This document shows, piece by piece, positions 18,838 through 30,152 of a stretch of DNA of 64,000 bases. Position numbers and translations under genes: made by a program. The notes below the pieces were generated by a model. The model made no database searches. It had not been told where the DNA came from and worked only from the letters and a program-made list of their open reading frames with translations. Origin of the DNA: Polaromonas jejuensis NBRC 106434 (lineage in GTDB: Bacteria > Pseudomonadota > Gammaproteobacteria > Burkholderiales > Burkholderiaceae_C); the NCBI RefSeq assembly GCF_001598235.1, contig NZ_BCYO01000016.1, positions 55,403 through 119,402 on the forward strand, read 5' to 3'. The first letter of the stretch is position 1, and every line of letters starts with the position of its first letter.

Positions 18838-20886
18838 TTATGCAAACTCAACAATCGGCTGGTCCACGATGAGCGACTCGCCCTTGGCGGCCAGCACCTT
18901 GCCCACCACGCCATCGGCCGTGGCAAACAGCACGTTTTCCATCTTCATGGCCTCGATCACCGCCACCCGTTCACCGGCCTGCACTTTTTGCCCAGGCTGC
19001 ACCGCCACTTCCACCAGCAGGCCGGGCATGGGCGACAGCACATAGCGGCTCATGTCCGGCGGCGCCTTGTAAGGCATCAGCGCATGCAACTCGGCGGCGC
19101 GCGGCGACAGCACCAGCGCGTCGAGCCGCGTGCCGTTGTGAGCGATGCGGATGGCCAGCGGGTTCCGGCCGACGCCGCGTTCGACCTGGGCGGCAAAGGG
19201 CTGGCCATTGACGGTACCACGGATGCGGGCGCCGCCCAGGTGCCAGTTGCTACATATTTCATAGCGCCTATCGCCCATCTCTACGGCGCTGGAGCCGGAT
19301 TGGGCTTGATAGTCCCGCACCAGTACGGGGTGCGGCGTATTCTGCCCGGCAGCGCCCATGCCGACCACCACAAACTCTTCTCCCACCGTCACGCCGTGGC
19401 CCGGCAACTGGCCGCTGATGCCGGCCGCACGGCCCAGCATGCGGCGGTTCACATAGGCTGCCAGCGCCACCAGGAAGTCCGGGTCATCGTGCGGCACATC
19501 TTCGGCATGAAAACCCTTGGCGTAATTCTCGGCAATGAAGCCGGTATTGAAGTCACCCGCGACGAATTTGGGATGGGCCAGCAAGGCCGCCTGAAACGGG
19601 ATATTGCTTGAGATGCCGCGGATCACAAAGGCGTTGAGCGCCTCGCGCATTTTGGCGATCGCCTCCTTGCGGTCCTTGCCGTGCACGATGAGCTTGGCGA
19701 TCATCGAGTCGTAAAACATCGGAATCTCGCCGCCGTCTTCCACGCCGGTGTCCACGCGCACGCCCAGCAGGTTGGCCGTGTCCGATGCAAACATGGTTTC
19801 CTTGGGCGGCTGAAAACGCACCAGCCGGCCCGTGCTGGGCAAAAAGCTGCGGAACGGGTCTTCGGCGTTGATGCGGCACTCGATGGCCCAGCCATTGCGC
19901 TGCACGTCTTTTTGCGTCAGCGGCAGCTTCTCGCCGGCAGCGACACGGATCATCAGCTCCACCAGGTCCAGGCCGGTGATGCACTCGGTCACCGGATGCT
20001 CGACCTGCAGCCGCGTGTTCATTTCGAGGAAGTAAAAGCTCTGGTCCTTGCCGACCACAAACTCCACCGTGCCGGCGCTCTGGTACTTCACCGCCTTGGC
20101 CAGCGCCACGGCCTGCTCGCCCATGGCGCGGCGCGTGGCCTCGCTGATGAAGGGCGACGGCGCCTCCTCGATCACCTTCTGGTGGCGGCGCTGGATCGAG
20201 CACTCGCGCTCGTTCAGGTAGATCACGTTGCCGTGCGAATCGCCGAGCACCTGGATCTCGATGTGGCGCGGCTCCTCGACGAACTTCTCGATGAAGACGC
20301 GGTCGTCGCCAAAGCTGTTGCGCGCCTCGTTGCGGCAGCTGGTGAAACCTTCGAAGGCCTCCTTGTCGTTGAAGGCTACGCGCAAGCCCTTGCCGCCGCC
20401 ACCGGCCGAGGCCTTGATCATCACCGGGTAGCCGATATCTTTGGCGATCTCCACCGCGCGCTCGGCGGATTCGATCGCGTCGTTCCAGCCCGGAATCGTG
20501 TTGACCTTGGCTTCGTTCGCCAGTTTTTTGGAAGCGATCTTGTCGCCCATGGCCGCGATCGAGTAGTGCCTGGGGCCGATGAAGACAATGCCCTCCTCCT
20601 CCACGCGCTTGGCAAAGGCTTCGTTCTCGCTCAGGAAGCCATAGCCAGGGTGCACCGCCTGCGCGCCAGTCTGCTTGCAGGCCGCGATGATTTTGTCGGC
20701 CTGCAGATAGCTGTCGCGGCTGGGCGCCGGACCGATGTGAACCGCTTCGTCGGCCAGTTCGACATGGTGCGCATCCTTGTCGGCGTCGGAATAGACCGCC
20801 ACCGTCTTGACACCCATCTTGCGGGCGGTCTTGATGACGCGGCAGGCAATCTCGCCGCGGTTGGCTATGAGAATTTTTTTGAACAT
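18838..20886 (-). CDS. pccA: Propionyl-CoA carboxylase alpha subunit (biotin carboxylase + BCCP)
   Basis: 682-aa biotin-dependent carboxylase subunit. The N-terminal biotin carboxylase/ATP-grasp region starts [16 protein letters not shown] and holds the Gly-rich [13 protein letters not shown] loop. A C-terminal biotinyl domain has the biotin-accepting Lys648 in EAMKMEN. It carboxylates biotin for transfer by PccB to propionyl-CoA. A dispersed repeat copy (19249-19296) encodes residues about 531-546, in the linker before the biotinyl domain. Propionyl specificity is inferred from the operon. Confidence 0.92.
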   Translation of the reverse strand: MFKKILIANRGEIACRVIKTARKMGVKTVAVYSDADKDAHHVELADEAVHIGPAPSRDSYLQADKIIAACKQTGAQAVHPGYGFLSENEAFAKRVEEEGIVFIGPRHYSIAAMGDKIASKKLANEAKVNTIPGWNDAIESAERAVEIAKDIGYPVMIKASAGGGGKGLRVAFNDKEAFEGFTSCRNEARNSFGDDRVFIEKFVEEPRHIEIQVLGDSHGNVIYLNERECSIQRRHQKVIEEAPSPFISEATRRAMGEQAVALAKAVKYQSAGTVEFVVGKDQSFYFLEMNTRLQVEHPVTECITGLDLVELMIRVAAGEKLPLTQKDVQRNGWAIECRINAEDPFRSFLPSTGRLVRFQPPKETMFASDTANLLGVRVDTGVEDGGEIPMFYDSMIAKLIVHGKDRKEAIAKMREALNAFVIRGISSNIPFQAALLAHPKFVAGDFNTGFIAENYAKGFHAEDVPHDDPDFLVALAAYVNRRMLGRAAGISGQLPGHGVTVGEEFVVVGMGAAGQNTPHPVLVRDYQAQSGSSAVEMGDRRYEICSNWHLGGARIRGTVNGQPFAAQVERGVGRNPLAIRIAHNGTRLDALVLSPRAAELHALMPYKAPPDMSRYVLSPMPGLLVEVAVQPGQKVQAGERVAVIEAMKMENVLFATADGVVGKVLAAKGESLIVDQPIVEFA
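19249..19296 (+). repeat. Dispersed ATAGCTGC-family repeat, diverged copy inside pccA
   Basis: GCTACATATTTCATAGCGCC, spacer, then GCGCTGGAGCC match the family layout with drift in the core (ATAGCGCC). It is translated in frame. Confidence 0.5.
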
Positions 20887-20919
20887 GAGCGTTGTTCCAT
20901 AACTGTGTTGGCAAGCGGG

Positions 20920-21003
20920 CGCCGCAGAACCGGCTTCGCCGGGCTGCAGGCGTCGCCCCGGAGGGGGGATCCGGCTACACGCAGTGAGCCGAGAAGGGGG
21001 GAA
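20920..21003 (+). repeat. GC-rich intergenic repeat (GGCTACACGCAGTGAGCC family), single copy
   Basis: CCGGCTTCGCCGGGCTGCAG, CCCCGGAGGGGGG and GGCTACACGCAGTGAGCC occur in order between pccB and pccA. The same modules recur at 48888-48956 (inverted) and 48996-49083. The internal palindromes give strong hairpins. Confidence 0.75.
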
Positions 21004-21004
21004 C

Positions 21005-22537
<1,533 letters not shown>

Positions 22538-22566
22538 GGTTCGCTTTCTGTATTTTCTCTACTGAC

Positions 22567-22616
22567 GCTCTTTATTTGATAGCTGCCTGCGCCCGCTCCG
22601 ATTGGGCTGCAAGCAG
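22567..22616 (+). repeat. Dispersed ATAGCTGC-family repeat, copy at the meaB 3' end
   Basis: CTCTTTATTTGATAGCTGCC, TGCGCCC, spacer, GGGCTGCAAGC. It provides the meaB stop codon and about its last 14 codons. Confidence 0.75.
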
Positions 22617-23591
22617 ATTTCTTGCTGCTGTGGAGGCGGGAAGCCGGCCGCTTTCCACCTGCTCCACGAGTGTCGGCAGCAAGGCACTGACCGCCGGGTC
22701 GTGCCGGAAGGCTTGCTTCAGGCCCGCGTCAATGCGCTCCCACATCCAGGACAGTGACTGATGCCGTCGGCGCTCTGACAGCTTGCCATTGGCGGTTTGC
22801 AGGTTTCTGAACTGCGTCACCGCCGCCCAAAACGCATCGACGCCCTTGTTGTGCAGCGCGCTGAGCTGAATCACTTGCGGATGCCAGAGTTTCTTGTCGT
22901 GGTGCGCATGGTCGGGGTGGCCGTGCAGGCCAAACAGCCGCATCGCCGAAGTAATCTGTGCCTCGGCCCGCATGGCGGCATCGGCATCAATGTCGGCCTT
23001 GTTGATGATCACCAGGTCGGCCAGCTCCATCACGCCCTTCTTGATGGCCTGCAAGTCATCACCGGCATTGGGGAGCTGCATCAGCACAAACATGTCGGTC
23101 ATGTTGGCGACCGCGGTTTCGCTCTGGCCCACGCCGACGGTCTCGACAATCACCACGTCGTAGCCCGCCGCCTCGCACACCAGCATGGCTTCGCGGGTTT
23201 TCTCGGCCACGCCGCCCAGCGTGCCGCTGCTGGGGCTGGGGCGGATGTAGGCACGCTCGTGCACCGAGAGCTTTTCCATGCGCGTCTTGTCGCCCAGGAT
23301 GGAGCCGCCCGACACGGTGGAGGAAGGGTCTATGGTGAGCACCGCCACACGATGACCCTGCTCAATCAGGTAAAGGCCCAGCACTTCGATGAAGGTCGAT
23401 TTGCCCACACCGGGCACGCCGCTGATGCCCAGGCGAAACGCCTTGCCGGTGTACGGCAGCAAGGCGGTGAGCAGTTCGTCGCCCTGCGCGCGATGGTCGG
23501 CGCGGGTGGATTCGAGCAGGGTGATGGCCTTGGCGATGGCGCGGCGCTGGACTTGGGCCGCACCGTGGACAATCGATTCGAGCGTGCTCAC
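22572..23591 (-). CDS. meaB: Methylmalonyl-CoA mutase-associated GTPase MeaB (ArgK type)
   Basis: 339-aa G3E-family GTPase that protects and gates B12 loading of methylmalonyl-CoA mutase. Walker A is GISGVPGVGKSTFIE. A DIVIVETVGVGQSE-type switch region and the NKADIDADA guanine-specificity motif are visible. Its C-terminal residues are encoded by a dispersed repeat copy. The start overlaps the stop of the upstream GNAT gene by 4 bp, so the two are translationally coupled. Confidence 0.93.
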   Translation of the reverse strand: MSTLESIVHGAAQVQRRAIAKAITLLESTRADHRAQGDELLTALLPYTGKAFRLGISGVPGVGKSTFIEVLGLYLIEQGHRVAVLTIDPSSTVSGGSILGDKTRMEKLSVHERAYIRPSPSSGTLGGVAEKTREAMLVCEAAGYDVVIVETVGVGQSETAVANMTDMFVLMQLPNAGDDLQAIKKGVMELADLVIINKADIDADAAMRAEAQITSAMRLFGLHGHPDHAHHDKKLWHPQVIQLSALHNKGVDAFWAAVTQFRNLQTANGKLSERRRHQSLSWMWERIDAGLKQAFRHDPAVSALLPTLVEQVESGRLPASTAARNLLAAQSERAQAAIK

Positions 23592-24061
23592 GCCGGCACT
23601 CCGCGCGGTCGGTGCCAGCGGTAATCCAGATCAAACCCGCTTTCACCGACCTGAACGAATCCATGGCGCAGGTAAAAGCGGTTGACGGCGCTTTGTTTCA
23701 GTGCCGACAAGGTGATGTCAGCCTCTTGAAGCGCGGCCTGCGTCTTGGCCCAGTCCAGCGCCCATGCGCCTATACCGGCGCTTTGGAAAACGGGCCGAAC
23801 GTAGAGGTGATCCAGCTGCAAGGCGCCCGGTGCCCGCCCGGATGCCGGACGCAGCGTGATGTAGCCCACGCGCTGGCCGTTCGCCACAATGTGCCGCATG
23901 TGTTCCGGCGCGAATCCCGCGGCCAGGCGCTCGCGCGCACGAACCGGGTCAAAGCGTCCCAGACGTTCAAGACTTTCGCGCAGGGCCTCAATGCGAATGG
24001 CTGCCATCTCGTCAAAATCACCGGCGGCAACGGGGGCAAGCGAGAGCATGGCCTGGGTCAC
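23588..24061 (-). CDS. GNAT-family N-acyltransferase
   Basis: 157-aa GCN5-related acyltransferase. The acetyl-CoA binding region is [20 protein letters not shown] (the Q/RxxGxG/A loop appears as [10 protein letters not shown]), and the C-terminal [14 protein letters not shown] strand-helix is typical. The substrate is unknown. It overlaps the mutase gene upstream and meaB downstream by 4 bp each, so it is an integral member of the methylmalonyl-CoA operon. Acylation of a pathway enzyme is a possible role, by inference only. Confidence 0.85.
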   Translation of the reverse strand: MTQAMLSLAPVAAGDFDEMAAIRIEALRESLERLGRFDPVRARERLAAGFAPEHMRHIVANGQRVGYITLRPASGRAPGALQLDHLYVRPVFQSAGIGAWALDWAKTQAALQEADITLSALKQSAVNRFYLRHGFVQVGESGFDLDYRWHRPRGVPA

Positions 24062-26223
24062 GCCTTCACTGCGGCCTTGATCTGCTCCAGCACATCCTTG
24101 GCACTGGCCGGAATCGGCGTGCCCGGGCCGTAAATGCCCTTGACGCCCGCTTCATACAGCATCTCGTAATCCTGCCGCGGAATCACGCCGCCGACAAACA
24201 CGATGATGTCGTCCGCGCCCTGCTTTCTCAGCTCGGCGATGATGGCGGGCACCAGTGTCTTGTGGCCTGCGGCAAGCGTGCTTACACCCACGGCGTGCAC
24301 ATCGTTTTCAATCGCCTGCCTTGCGCATTCCTCGGGCGTCTGGAACAGCGGGCCCATGTCCACGTCAAAGCCCAGGTCGGCAAAGGCCGTGGCCACCACT
24401 TTGGCGCCGCGGTCATGGCCGTCCTGGCCGAGTTTTGAAATCATCACGCGCGGGCGGCGGCCTTCGCTTTCGGCAAAGGCGTTGATTTCGCTCTTGAGCG
24501 TTTCCCAGCCTTCGGCCGAGTCATAAGCGGCTGCATACACACCGGTCACCTTTTGCGTATCGGCGCGGTGGCGCCCGTAAACTTTTTCCAGGGCATCGCT
24601 CACTTCGCCCACCGTGGCGCGCAGGCGTATCGCCTTGATGCTCAGGTCCAGCAAATTGCCGTTGTTATTTTCAGCCGCCGCCGTCAACGCATCCAAGGCG
24701 GCCAGCACCGCGACCGGATCGCGTCGGGCCTTGATGGCCTTGAGGCGGGCAATCTGGCCGTCGCGCACGGCCACATTGTCAATGTCGCGCGACTCGATCG
24801 CATCTTCGGTCTCCAGCTTGTATTTGTTGACGCCCACGATCACGTCTTTGCCGCTGTCGATGCGGGCCTGCTTCTCCGCCGCGGCGGCCTCGATCTTGAG
24901 CTTGGCCCAACCGCTGTCCACGGCCTTGGTCATGCCACCCATGGCCTCGACTTCCTCGATGATGGCCCAGGCCGCGTCGGCCATGTCCTGGGTCAGTTTT
25001 TCCATCATGTAGCTGCCGGCCCAGGGGTCGACCACGTTGGTGATGTGCGTTTCTTCCTGGATGATCAGTTGGGTGTTGCGGGCAATGCGGGACGAAAACT
25101 CGGTAGGCAGCGCAATCGCTTCGTCGAAGCTGTTGGTATGCAGGCTTTGCGTGCCGCCGAACACGGCCGCCATGGCTTCGATGGTGGTGCGCACCACGTT
25201 GTTGTAGGGGTCCTGCTCGGTCAGGCTCCAGCCGCTGGTCTGGCAATGGGTGCGCAGCATCAGGCTCTTGGGACTCTTGGCATCGAAGCCCTTCATGATG
25301 CGGCACCACAGCAGGCGGGCGGCGCGCATCTTGGCGACTTCCAGGTAGAAGTTCATGCCGATGGCCCAGAAAAAACTCAGGCGACCGGCAAACTCGTCCA
25401 CGTCCAGGCCCTTGCCCAGCGCGGTTTTCACATACTCCTTGCCGTCGGCCAGGGTGAAGGCCAGCTCCAGCGCCTGGTTGGCGCCGGCTTCCTGCATGTG
25501 GTAGCCGCTGATGCTGATCGAGTTGAACTTGGGCATGTTCTGCGCCGTGTACTCAATGATGTCGCCAATGATGCGAATGCTGGGCGCGGGCGGGTAGATA
25601 TAGGTGTTGCGGACCATGAACTCCTTGAGGATGTCGTTCTGTATGGTTCCGCTCAGCTGGTCCTGGCGCACGCCCTGCTCTTCGGCCGCCACCACATAGC
25701 CGGCCAGCACCGGCAGCACCGCGCCGTTCATGGTCATGGAAACCGACACCTTGTCCAGCGGGATCTGGTCAAACAGGATTTTCATGTCCTCGACGCTGTC
25801 AATCGCCACGCCGGCCTTGCCCACATCGCCGGTCACGCGGGGATGGTCGCTGTCGTAGCCGCGGTGCGTGGCCAGATCAAACGCCACCGACACGCCCTGC
25901 CCGCCGGCAGCCAGCGCCTTGCGGTAAAACGCGTTGGACTCTTCCGCGGTGGAAAACCCGGCGTACTGCCGGATGGTCCAGGGTCGCACGGCGTACATCG
26001 TCGCCTGCGGGCCGCGAATGAAGGGCTCGAAACCTGGCAGGGTATTGGTGTAAGGCAGGTCTTTAGTGTCCTCGGCGGTGTACAGCGGCTTGACGCTGAT
26101 GCCGTCCGGCGTGTGCCAGTTCAGGGCGCTCACATCGCCGCCGGGGGCTGATTTGGCTGCTGCTTTGGCCCAGGCATCAAGGTCGGCTGCGGGAAATTCA
26201 GGTTCTGTATGGCGCGTGGACAT
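24058..26223 (-). CDS. Methylmalonyl-CoA mutase, large single-chain form
   Basis: 721-aa adenosylcobalamin-dependent mutase that converts (R)-methylmalonyl-CoA to succinyl-CoA. The N-terminal TIM barrel includes the [18 protein letters not shown] substrate segment. The C-terminal B12-binding domain has the base-off ligand His603 in [10 protein letters not shown], then the [13 protein letters not shown] and FVGGVIP loops. It is the first gene of the operon and divergent from a GntR regulator. Confidence 0.95.
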   Translation of the reverse strand: MSTRHTEPEFPAADLDAWAKAAAKSAPGGDVSALNWHTPDGISVKPLYTAEDTKDLPYTNTLPGFEPFIRGPQATMYAVRPWTIRQYAGFSTAEESNAFYRKALAAGGQGVSVAFDLATHRGYDSDHPRVTGDVGKAGVAIDSVEDMKILFDQIPLDKVSVSMTMNGAVLPVLAGYVVAAEEQGVRQDQLSGTIQNDILKEFMVRNTYIYPPAPSIRIIGDIIEYTAQNMPKFNSISISGYHMQEAGANQALELAFTLADGKEYVKTALGKGLDVDEFAGRLSFFWAIGMNFYLEVAKMRAARLLWCRIMKGFDAKSPKSLMLRTHCQTSGWSLTEQDPYNNVVRTTIEAMAAVFGGTQSLHTNSFDEAIALPTEFSSRIARNTQLIIQEETHITNVVDPWAGSYMMEKLTQDMADAAWAIIEEVEAMGGMTKAVDSGWAKLKIEAAAAEKQARIDSGKDVIVGVNKYKLETEDAIESRDIDNVAVRDGQIARLKAIKARRDPVAVLAALDALTAAAENNNGNLLDLSIKAIRLRATVGEVSDALEKVYGRHRADTQKVTGVYAAAYDSAEGWETLKSEINAFAESEGRRPRVMISKLGQDGHDRGAKVVATAFADLGFDVDMGPLFQTPEECARQAIENDVHAVGVSTLAAGHKTLVPAIIAELRKQGADDIIVFVGGVIPRQDYEMLYEAGVKGIYGPGTPIPASAKDVLEQIKAAVKA

Positions 26224-26323
26224 GGGCTGTTTCTACATTGAACAAGATCGGCATGCGACAGGCAACATTGAATGCTTCACCCGCTCGGCACGCAAGGAAT
26301 TCATGAATCGCCGGCAAGTTTAC

Positions 26324-26342
26324 ATCATTTATAATTATTGAT
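26324..26342. promoter_or_regulatory. Imperfect palindrome between mutase and gntR-type genes
   Basis: ATCATTTATAATTATTGAT is an imperfect 19-bp inverted repeat with perfect ATCA/TGAT ends. It lies about 101 bp from the mutase start and 104 bp from the GntR start. TATAAA on the minus strand within it could be the mutase operon -10. It is a candidate operator for the adjacent regulator. Confidence 0.4.
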
Positions 26343-26445
26343 GCAAAATTCAGTTTAAAGTAAGCTCACGCTGGAGCCGCCCGCTGATGAACATCACCAG
26401 TGAGCAACAGGCGCCAAGCCAGTTACAAGGAATAATCGCCCCTCC

Positions 26446-27081
26446 ATGACCGCCGTTTCCCTCACCCCCAGAGCGCTTTATGAAGAAGTTGCCGAGCTTT
26501 TGCGCCAGCGCATTTTCAATCGCGAGTTGACGCCCGGCAGCTGGATTGACGAACTCAAGCTGGCCGAGGAATACGGTATCAGCCGCACGCCGCTGCGCGA
26601 GGCCCTCAAGGTATTGGCGACCGAGGGCCTGGTCACCATGAAAGTGCGGCGCGGCGCCTACGTGACCGAGGTATCCGAGCGCGACCTGGCCGACGTCTAC
26701 CACCTGCTGGCGCTGCTCGAAAGCGATGCCGCCGGGGTGGTGGCCACCCAGGCGAGCGATGCCCAGCTCAAGGAGCTGCAGGGCCTGCACAACGAACTGG
26801 AACAAGCGGTAAACAACCGGGAACGCTTTTTCGAAATCAATGAAACGTTTCACATGCGCCTGCTGGAAATTGCCAACAACCGCTGGCGTGACCAGATGGT
26901 GACCGACCTGCGCAAGGTCATGAAGCTGAACCGCCACAACTCGCTGCTCAAGAGCGGCCGCATTGAAGAGTCACTGGCCGAGCATCGCGCCATCATGGAC
27001 GCATTGCTGGCACGCGACGGCGAGGCCACCGTGCAGCGCATGCGCGAGCACTTCCGCAATGGGCTGGAGGCGGCGGCGTAA
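26446..27081 (+). CDS. GntR-family regulator, FCD (FadR) subfamily
   Basis: 211-aa regulator with an N-terminal winged HTH (LAEEYGISRTPLREALKVLA) and a helical C-terminal FCD effector domain with conserved Asp and His residues (FHMRLLEIANN, EHRAIMDALLA). FCD regulators usually bind small carboxylates. It is divergent from the methylmalonyl-CoA mutase operon, so it probably controls that operon in response to a pathway metabolite; this is an inference. Confidence 0.87.
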   Translation: MTAVSLTPRALYEEVAELLRQRIFNRELTPGSWIDELKLAEEYGISRTPLREALKVLATEGLVTMKVRRGAYVTEVSERDLADVYHLLALLESDAAGVVATQASDAQLKELQGLHNELEQAVNNRERFFEINETFHMRLLEIANNRWRDQMVTDLRKVMKLNRHNSLLKSGRIEESLAEHRAIMDALLARDGEATVQRMREHFRNGLEAAA

Positions 27082-27124
27082 CGCCAGAGCGACCTTGAGG
27101 CGCCATTACCTCGACGTCCCAGTT

Positions 27125-27172
27125 GCTTCTCTTTTAATAGCACATTGCGCCCGACTGCTGGGGGCTACGGCC
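27125..27172 (+). repeat. Dispersed ATAGCTGC-family repeat, intergenic
   Basis: GCTTCTCTTTTAATAGCACA then TTGCGCCC, spacer, GGGGGCTACGGCC. Core is slightly diverged (ATAGCACA). It lies between the convergent gntR-type and spoVR genes. Confidence 0.6.
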
Positions 27173-27192
27173 ATATTTTGCATCATCCCGCA

Positions 27193-27218
27193 GGAAAACA
27201 GGGCCGCAAGGGCCCTGC
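27193..27218 (-). terminator. Terminator of the prkA-yeaH-spoVR operon
   Basis: CAGGGCC (27199-27205) pairs with GGCCCTG (27211-27217). On the minus strand the hairpin is followed by TTTTCC. It sits just after the spoVR stop. Confidence 0.65.
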
Positions 27219-27246
27219 ACCATCTCCCGGCTCCTTGATGCACCCA

Positions 27247-28833
27247 TCAAACATCAAGCCCCAGGCTCGTATGTGACGGCGCTACATCCCAGTGCCGGGT
27301 CACCTTGCCGTGCCGGTCCACGCTTTCAAGCTTGACCATAAACCCCCACAGGCGCCCGATATGCTTGAGGACTTCCTGAACGTCGTCGTTGAGCGGCCGG
27401 TTGTTGTGCTGCGTATGGCGCAAGGTCAGCGAACGGTCCCCGCGAATGTCAACGTTCCAGACCTGAATGTTGGGCTCGCGATAGCTCAGGTCGTTCTGCC
27501 GCGACAGCGCCTCGCGCACATGGCGGTAGCCGGCATCGTCGTGAATCGCAGACACCTCCAGCTCCAGCTCGGCCGCATCGTCGATGACGGAGAACAGACG
27601 GAGCTCGCGCATCAGCCGGGGTGACAGGTACTGCCCGATAAAGCTCTCATCCCGAAAATGCCGCATGGCATGGTCCAGTGTCTGATGCCAGTCGCCTCCG
27701 GCGATGTCGGGAAACCATTGACGATCTTCATCCGTGGGGTTTTCGCTGATGCGCCTCAAGTCGCTGAACATGGCAAAACCCAGCGCATAGGGGTTGATGC
27801 CGCTGTAGCCCGGGTGGGTCACCGGCGGCTGGTAGATCACATTGGTGTGTGAACGCAGGCATTCGATCATGAAGCCGTCGGTCACCAAGCCCTCGTCGTA
27901 CAGGGCATTGAGCAGGGTGTAGTGCCAGAACGTGGCCCAGCCTTCGTTCATGATCTGGGTCTGGCGCTGCGGGTAGAAATACTGGGCGATCTTGCGCACG
28001 ATGCGTATCACCTCGCGCTGCCAGGGTTCAAGAAGGGGCGCGTTCTTCTCGATGAAGTAGAGGATATTTTCTTCCGGCTCCGCCGGGAAACGGCGGCTGA
28101 CTTTTTCGACCGGCTTGTCGGCCATCTTGGGCAGCGTGCGCCACAGGTCATTGATCTGCTGCTGCAAATAGGCTTCGCGGTCCTTGCGACGTGCCTCTTC
28201 CTCGGCCAGCGAGAGCTTCTGCGAACGCTGGTAGCGATCGACCCCCTGGCTCATCAGGGCGTGGCAGCTGTCCAGCAGGTCCTCCACGGCATCCAGACCG
28301 TGAAGCTCCTCGCACTCGGCAATATAGGCCCGGGCATACACCAGATAGTCGACGATGGAGCTCGCATCGGTCCACATCCGGAACAGGTAGTTGCCCTTGA
28401 AAAAGGAGTTGTGGCCATAGCAGGCGTGCGCCATCACCAGCGCCTGCATGGGCATGGTGTTCTCCTCCATCAGGTAGGCGATGCAGGGGTTGGAGTTGAT
28501 GACGATCTCGTAGGCCAGCCCCATGTGGCCGCGACGGTAGCTTTTTTCGGTGGTGATGAACTGCTTGCCGAAGGACCAGTGGCGGTAATTCACCGGCATG
28601 CCCACCGAGGCATAGGCGTCAATCATCTGGCCTGCGGTGATTACTTCGAGCTGCACCGGGTAGGTATCCAGCCCAAAGCGCTTGGCCATGCGCTCGATCT
28701 CAGCGTGGTAAGTCTCTATCAGCTCGAACGACCAGTCGGACGGGCAGGGCAAGGGTTGGCGCCGCCGCGTGCCCTCGGCGGCCGGCGCAGCCCTGGTGCT
28801 GTCGGCGTCTGCGGGGCGCGAGGTCTTGCTCAT
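27247..28833 (-). CDS. SpoVR-family protein (YcgB-like)
   Basis: 528-aa SpoVR/YcgB-family protein of unknown biochemical activity. Recognisable family segments are MPVNYRHWSFGKQF, NSNPCIAYLMEENTM and GHNSFFKGNYLF, and MNEGWATFWHYTLLN. It overlaps the yeaH-type gene by 4 bp. In E. coli the equivalents yeaG, yeaH and ycgB are stress and stationary-phase genes; here they form one three-gene operon. Confidence 0.92.
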   Translation of the reverse strand: MSKTSRPADADSTRAAPAAEGTRRRQPLPCPSDWSFELIETYHAEIERMAKRFGLDTYPVQLEVITAGQMIDAYASVGMPVNYRHWSFGKQFITTEKSYRRGHMGLAYEIVINSNPCIAYLMEENTMPMQALVMAHACYGHNSFFKGNYLFRMWTDASSIVDYLVYARAYIAECEELHGLDAVEDLLDSCHALMSQGVDRYQRSQKLSLAEEEARRKDREAYLQQQINDLWRTLPKMADKPVEKVSRRFPAEPEENILYFIEKNAPLLEPWQREVIRIVRKIAQYFYPQRQTQIMNEGWATFWHYTLLNALYDEGLVTDGFMIECLRSHTNVIYQPPVTHPGYSGINPYALGFAMFSDLRRISENPTDEDRQWFPDIAGGDWHQTLDHAMRHFRDESFIGQYLSPRLMRELRLFSVIDDAAELELEVSAIHDDAGYRHVREALSRQNDLSYREPNIQVWNVDIRGDRSLTLRHTQHNNRPLNDDVQEVLKHIGRLWGFMVKLESVDRHGKVTRHWDVAPSHTSLGLDV

Positions 28834-30101
28834 GCAGGCTGTCCTTTCTTGAACAGCTCTCGGAACACCGGATAAATCTCCGATGCGCTGGCAATCTTCT
28901 GCATGGCAAAGTTCGGGTGGCCCTCGCGCGCCAGGGCGTACTCTTCCCAGAGATTCTGGCTCTCTTCAGCCACCTGGATATAGGCAAAGTAGCGCGAGAC
29001 CGGCAACAGCTTTTCCACCAGCAGTTCCCGGCACTTGGCCGAGTCCTGATGCCAGTTGTCGCCATCGGAAGCCTGGGCGCCGTAGATGTTCCACACGTTC
29101 GAAGGGTAACGCTCCTGGATGATCTCGTGCATCAGGGCCAGAGCGCTGGACACCACGGTCCCACCGCTCTCCGTCGACTGGAAGAAGTCTTCCTCGGAGA
29201 CTTCGGTGGCCTGGGTGTGATGACGAATGAAAACAACATCCGTCTTCTCGTAGTGCCGCATCAGGAACAGGTACAGCAGGATGAAAAAGCGCTTGGCCAT
29301 GTCCTTGCGCGCCTCGTCCATGGACCCCGACACATCCATCAGGCAGAACATCACGGCCCGGCTGGCCGGCAAGGGTACCCTGACCCGGTTGCGGTAACGC
29401 AGGTCGAAAGGGTCCAGGAACGGGATTTGCAGGAGCCGGCGCCGCAACGCTTCCATCCGGGCTTTCAGCGCAAGGATCTCGCTGCGCGGCGTGTGCGCAT
29501 CACGCAGCATCAAGGCCAGCTGGGCTTGCAGTTCCCGCAGCTGGCGCCGGGCATCGCCGCCCATGGCGATACGCCGGCTGAGCGCCATGCGCATGGAGCG
29601 CACCACATGCAGGTTGGTCGGGGTTCCTTCGGAAATAAAGCCGGCGCGCTGCGACTTCCATTCCGGCGCATCAGGCAGCAGTTGCGTGCGCACCAGATGC
29701 GGCAAGGCCAGGTCGTCGAAGAAATACTGCATGAACTCTTCGCGCGTGATGCGAAACACAAAATCGTCTTCACCGATGCCGTCCGGACTTGCCCCCGGGC
29801 CCTGGCCGCCGGCACCGCCCTTTTGTGGCCGCTCAATGCGGTCGCCACGCACATACTCACGGTTGCCGGGGTGCACCCGCTCCTGCGCGCCGCCTGGCCC
29901 GTGCCCAAACACGGGCTCCGACACATCGCGCCGCGGCAAGGTGATGTCCTCGCCCTGCTCGATATCGTGGATGCTGCGGCCTGCCACGGCCCGGCGGACC
30001 GCTTCCCGGATCTGCGTCCGGTAGCGGCGCAGAAAGCGCTCCCTGTTGCCTATCGACTTGTTCTTGCCCGACAAACGCCGATCAATGACTTGTTGGAGCA
30101 T
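28830..30101 (-). CDS. yeaH: YeaH/YhbH-family (DUF444) VWA-like protein
   Basis: 423-aa DUF444 protein. The C-terminal half has a von Willebrand A-like MIDAS segment (FCLMDVSGSMDEARKDMAKRF, DxSxS). The N-terminal part is basic and contains IDRRLSGKNKSIGNRERFLRR. It is thought to work with the PrkA kinase, but the molecular role is unknown. It lies between prkA and spoVR; the gap to prkA is 51 bp. Confidence 0.92.
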   Translation of the reverse strand: MLQQVIDRRLSGKNKSIGNRERFLRRYRTQIREAVRRAVAGRSIHDIEQGEDITLPRRDVSEPVFGHGPGGAQERVHPGNREYVRGDRIERPQKGGAGGQGPGASPDGIGEDDFVFRITREEFMQYFFDDLALPHLVRTQLLPDAPEWKSQRAGFISEGTPTNLHVVRSMRMALSRRIAMGGDARRQLRELQAQLALMLRDAHTPRSEILALKARMEALRRRLLQIPFLDPFDLRYRNRVRVPLPASRAVMFCLMDVSGSMDEARKDMAKRFFILLYLFLMRHYEKTDVVFIRHHTQATEVSEEDFFQSTESGGTVVSSALALMHEIIQERYPSNVWNIYGAQASDGDNWHQDSAKCRELLVEKLLPVSRYFAYIQVAEESQNLWEEYALAREGHPNFAMQKIASASEIYPVFRELFKKGQPA

Positions 30102-30152
30102 GCTGATCTCCGGCTGGTCTGTCAGTGAGCCCGCAGCGCCTTGCGGCGGGCC

